Source: Owenweeksia sp048267305
Lineage (GTDB): Bacteria; Bacteroidota; Bacteroidia; Flavobacteriales; Schleiferiaceae
Length of the DNA: 64,000 nt
NCBI GenBank assembly: GCA_048267305.1
Contig: JBLWXT010000011.1
Coordinates: forward strand, 62,001-126,000
Reading direction: 5' to 3'
Positions within the stretch are counted from its first letter, which is position 1. Every line of letters begins with the position of its first letter. This document shows positions 62,198 to 64,000 of this stretch, piece after piece. A model generated the notes under the pieces. The model searched no databases. It saw nothing but the letters and a program-made list of their open reading frames with translations, and was not told the origin of the DNA. The position numbers and the translations under genes are program-made.

Positions 62198-62720
62198 GAC
62201 TCCGATAAAGCTCAATCAACCCCTCAGGGCAATTCAGGTGAATCTCTTGCTTGTCGCGATCTATAGATTCTATAAACTCATCTACAGCAGGAACAAGGAT
62301 TTCGGTTTCGCCATCCATAATCTGGAAGAGTGGCTGGGCGCTGGAGTCAATAATATTTTGGCAAATACCAAACTGCCCAACGGTAGCATCTATCATTTTA
62401 AAGCCTACAACTTCATGATAGTAAAACTGCTTTCCGCTAAGTGGGGGTAAAACTTCACTGGGGAGGTAAAGTTCGTAGCCCACCATGGTTGTAGCCTCAG
62501 TAGGGGTAACATCTTCAAATCGAAGTATAAAGTGGCCCTTGGAATTTTGGGCCATTTCCTCAATAAAAAAAGGAATCAGTTCACCGCGGACATCCACGAA
62601 AACTGATTCCAATTCGTAATAATTTTGAGGCTGATCGGTATCAAAAACGGCTATAACTTCACCTTTGTATCCGTGTAAACGGCTAATGTGGCCCAGTTGA
62701 TAACAGTCTTCTTTACGCAA
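62190..62720 (-). CDS. rimM: Ribosome maturation factor RimM
   Basis: 176-residue 16S-processing factor. N-terminal RimM beta-barrel: QLGHISRLHGYKGEVIAVFD. PRC-barrel domain: GKQFYYHEVVGFKMID, EILVPAVDEFIESID and the C-terminal NCPEGLIELYRSQP. The start codon is TTG (no ATG in frame), 12 bp after the rpsP stop. The C-terminus is written by a palindromic repeat. Confidence 0.96.
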   Translation of the reverse strand: MRKEDCYQLGHISRLHGYKGEVIAVFDTDQPQNYYELESVFVDVRGELIPFFIEEMAQNSKGHFILRFEDVTPTEATTMVGYELYLPSEVLPPLSGKQFYYHEVVGFKMIDATVGQFGICQNIIDSSAQPLFQIMDGETEILVPAVDEFIESIDRDKQEIHLNCPEGLIELYRSQP

Positions 62721-62732
62721 AGTCAGGAAATT

Positions 62733-63290
62733 TTATTCGCCTGCTTTTTCTTCAGTTGCAGGAGCGTCCTCGGCTGGTGCCTCGGCAGTAGCTTCTACTT
62801 CACCCTCTTCAGCTGCAGGAGCTTCTTCAACAGGAGCGTTGGCTGCTGCCTGAGCTGCTGCACGTGCCTTGTTTACTTCTGCTTCTGCTTCTAATGCTTT
62901 TGCTCTTGCTTCAGCTTGTGCTTTAGAAAGACCTTCTTTCTTTCCTTCGATTCTTCCAGACTTATCGTCCATCCATTTATCGAATCTTTTTTCAGCTTCT
63001 GCTTCGTCAAATGCGCCTTTTTTCACACCATCCAAAAGGTGTTTTTTCATCATTATTCCTTTGTACTTAAGGATAGCACGAGCGGTATCGCTTGGTTGTG
63101 CACCTTTAATTACCCAGTCAAGGGTACTGTCAAAGTTGATGTCGATGGTTGCAGGATTGGTATTTGGATTGTATAGACCCAAACGCTCAATATATTTACC
63201 GTCACGCTTAGAGCGACTGTCTGCTACTACGATGTGGAAGATGGGGCGGCCTTTACGACCATGACGCTGCAATCTGATTCTAGTTGCCAT
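62733..63290 (-). CDS. rpsP: 30S ribosomal protein bS16 with long C-terminal tail
   Basis: 185 residues; the conserved bS16 core (MATRIRLQRHGRKGRPIFHIVVADSRSKRDGKYIERLGLYNPN) covers the first ~80. About 70 extra residues form an Ala/Glu/Lys-rich tail (AEAEVNKARAAAQAAANAP, VEEAPAAEEGEV). bS16 is usually 80-90 residues; extended forms occur in Bacteroidota. It is the first gene of an rpsP-rimM unit. Confidence 0.97.
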   Translation of the reverse strand: MATRIRLQRHGRKGRPIFHIVVADSRSKRDGKYIERLGLYNPNTNPATIDINFDSTLDWVIKGAQPSDTARAILKYKGIMMKKHLLDGVKKGAFDEAEAEKRFDKWMDDKSGRIEGKKEGLSKAQAEARAKALEAEAEVNKARAAAQAAANAPVEEAPAAEEGEVEATAEAPAEDAPATEEKAGE

Positions 63291-63346
63291 GCATTAATTG
63301 TTTTACAAGGGTACGCTGACCCGGTTAATTAATTTTTAAGAGGGCG

Positions 63347-63354
63347 CAAAAGTA
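63347..63354 (-). promoter_or_regulatory. Promoter -7 element of rpsP
   Basis: TACTTTTG on the minus strand matches TAnnTTTG, about 57 bp before the rpsP ATG. Confidence 0.45.
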
Positions 63355-63433
63355 GGGAAATAGTTTGTGTGAATAATAGTTAATTGTAAAATAGTTAATG
63401 GAGTCAATTCAGCTCTCAAAATATCAAATTCCT

Positions 63434-63441
63434 TAATTTTG
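63434..63441 (+). promoter_or_regulatory. Promoter -7 element of the Uma2 gene
   Basis: TAATTTTG on the plus strand, five bases before the ATG at 63447. No -33 TTTG is seen at the right distance. If used, it would give a leaderless transcript. Confidence 0.4.
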
Positions 63442-63446
63442 AAACT

Positions 63447-64000
63447 ATGGCTTATTATCAACCCAAAGAAACCATACGCGGCCAATCCAATTTTGAAGAG
63501 CCGGGCCTTACGGGATTCTATACGGCCCGCGACTATCTGTCATGGACCTATGCCGGGCTGCGTGAACTCATTAGGGGGAGGGTATATGAAATGTCGCCCG
63601 CGCCAAGTTCCTATCATCAAAAAGTACTTGGGAAACTATACCTGGCTTTTAATAAAAAGCCTTTGGGAAAAGGTTGTGAGGTTTGGTTGTCACCTGTTGA
63701 TGTGTTTTTCTTTTATCCGGGCGAAGACCCCATGGAAACACCTAATGTGGTACAACCTGATCTTTTTATACTTTGTGATTCATCTAAAATGGAGAAACGC
63801 GGATGTATGGGGGCGCCTGAGTTCGCTCTCGAAATCCTTTCGCCATCAACAAGTAAAAAAGATGCTTCGGAAAAGCTTACGCTTTATGAGGAATATGGTG
63901 TTCGGGAATATTGGATGGTTTCCATACCCGATAAATTGGTAATAGTAAACCTGTTAAATGATAAGGGTTTTTATGAAACTCAAAAACCTGTGGTTGAGGA
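63447..64000 (+). CDS. Uma2-family PD-(D/E)XK nuclease, cut by the right edge
   Basis: 184 codons from the ATG at 63447 with no stop before the edge. It begins MAYYQPKETIRGQSN. The restriction-endonuclease-like core is visible: ELIRGRVYEMSPAPS, VQPDLFILCD (the Asp), ALEILSPSTSKKDASEKL (Glu and Lys) and LYEEYGVREYWMV. A longer frame at 63439-63942 in the same direction but out of phase is a shadow. Uma2 proteins are a common, poorly understood nuclease-like family, some with mobile-element links. Confidence 0.88.
   Translation, partial: MAYYQPKETIRGQSNFEEPGLTGFYTARDYLSWTYAGLRELIRGRVYEMSPAPSSYHQKVLGKLYLAFNKKPLGKGCEVWLSPVDVFFFYPGEDPMETPNVVQPDLFILCDSSKMEKRGCMGAPEFALEILSPSTSKKDASEKLTLYEEYGVREYWMVSIPDKLVIVNLLNDKGFYETQKPVVE

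Noticed and set aside
63439..63942. 167-codon plus-strand open frame at the right edge
   Set aside because: It shadows the Uma2 gene, which has the conserved nuclease pattern in another phase.

Overview
The window looks like the chromosome of a member of the Bacteroidota, most likely a flavobacterium-like marine or freshwater species. Four signs point there. Promoters match the Bacteroidota -7 element TAnnTTTG, sometimes with an upstream TTTG. Two proteins carry type IX secretion (T9SS) C-terminal domains, one type A and one type B. The housekeeping sigma factor is the short form without region 1.1. The prolyl-tRNA synthetase is the short eukaryote/archaea-like form. No phage, complete insertion sequence or CRISPR array is visible. 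This is mostly core genome with small mobile-looking insertions between genes.

Layout. 1-2.5 kb: the start of an unknown gene running off the left edge, a T9SS-secreted esterase, an acyltransferase and an orphan small secreted protein. 2.6-8.5 kb: a complete RND efflux operon (lipoprotein adaptor, HAE1-type pump, outer-membrane channel) with a terminator. 8.6-17 kb, minus strand: an AraC-type DNA-binding protein, rpoD, pnp, rpsO, accD, class I aldolase and a TamA/BamA-like outer-membrane protein. 17-24.4 kb: SPOUT RNA methyltransferase, EamA transporter, CorA-like channel, PD40/TolB-like lipoprotein, yidD, cysS, folE and an HD hydrolase. 24.6-31 kb: a large Asp-box propeller protein, a FadL-like porin and a Tyr/Gly- and Ser/Arg-rich lipoprotein. 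31-41.8 kb: proS, tRNA-Glu, rpsT, several conserved unknowns, a NUDIX hydrolase, a T9SS type B protein, the mnmD / haem-lipoprotein / DUF4920 cluster and ilvE.

42-49.7 kb is the methionine and S-adenosylmethionine (SAM) region. metK is divergent from a SAM-I riboswitch that precedes a split metH and metF. The two metH halves separate exactly at the linker between the homocysteine and folate modules. A four-helix-bundle (23S-intervening-sequence-type) gene sits between them, surrounded by repeated sequence. A frameshifted small gene and paired GC palindromes lie between metH and metF. MetF makes methyl-tetrahydrofolate, the two MetH parts move the methyl group to homocysteine, and MetK makes SAM, which would switch the operon off through the riboswitch.

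49.7-64 kb: tandem LruC-domain surface proteins, a PIN-PhoH protein, a hydrolase, pckA, DUF423 and DUF4476 genes, a saccharopine dehydrogenase-like enzyme, trmN6, a yefM-yoeB toxin-antitoxin cassette bracketed by a 20-bp direct repeat, rimM-rpsP and the start of a Uma2-family nuclease cut by the right edge.

The most unusual theme is a set of short intergenic tracts built from repeated or palindromic words, several of which reach into the stop codons of neighbouring genes. They bracket the four-helix-bundle gene and the toxin-antitoxin cassette, the two most mobile-looking pieces of the window. All assignments come from reading the sequence and translations; no database search was run.
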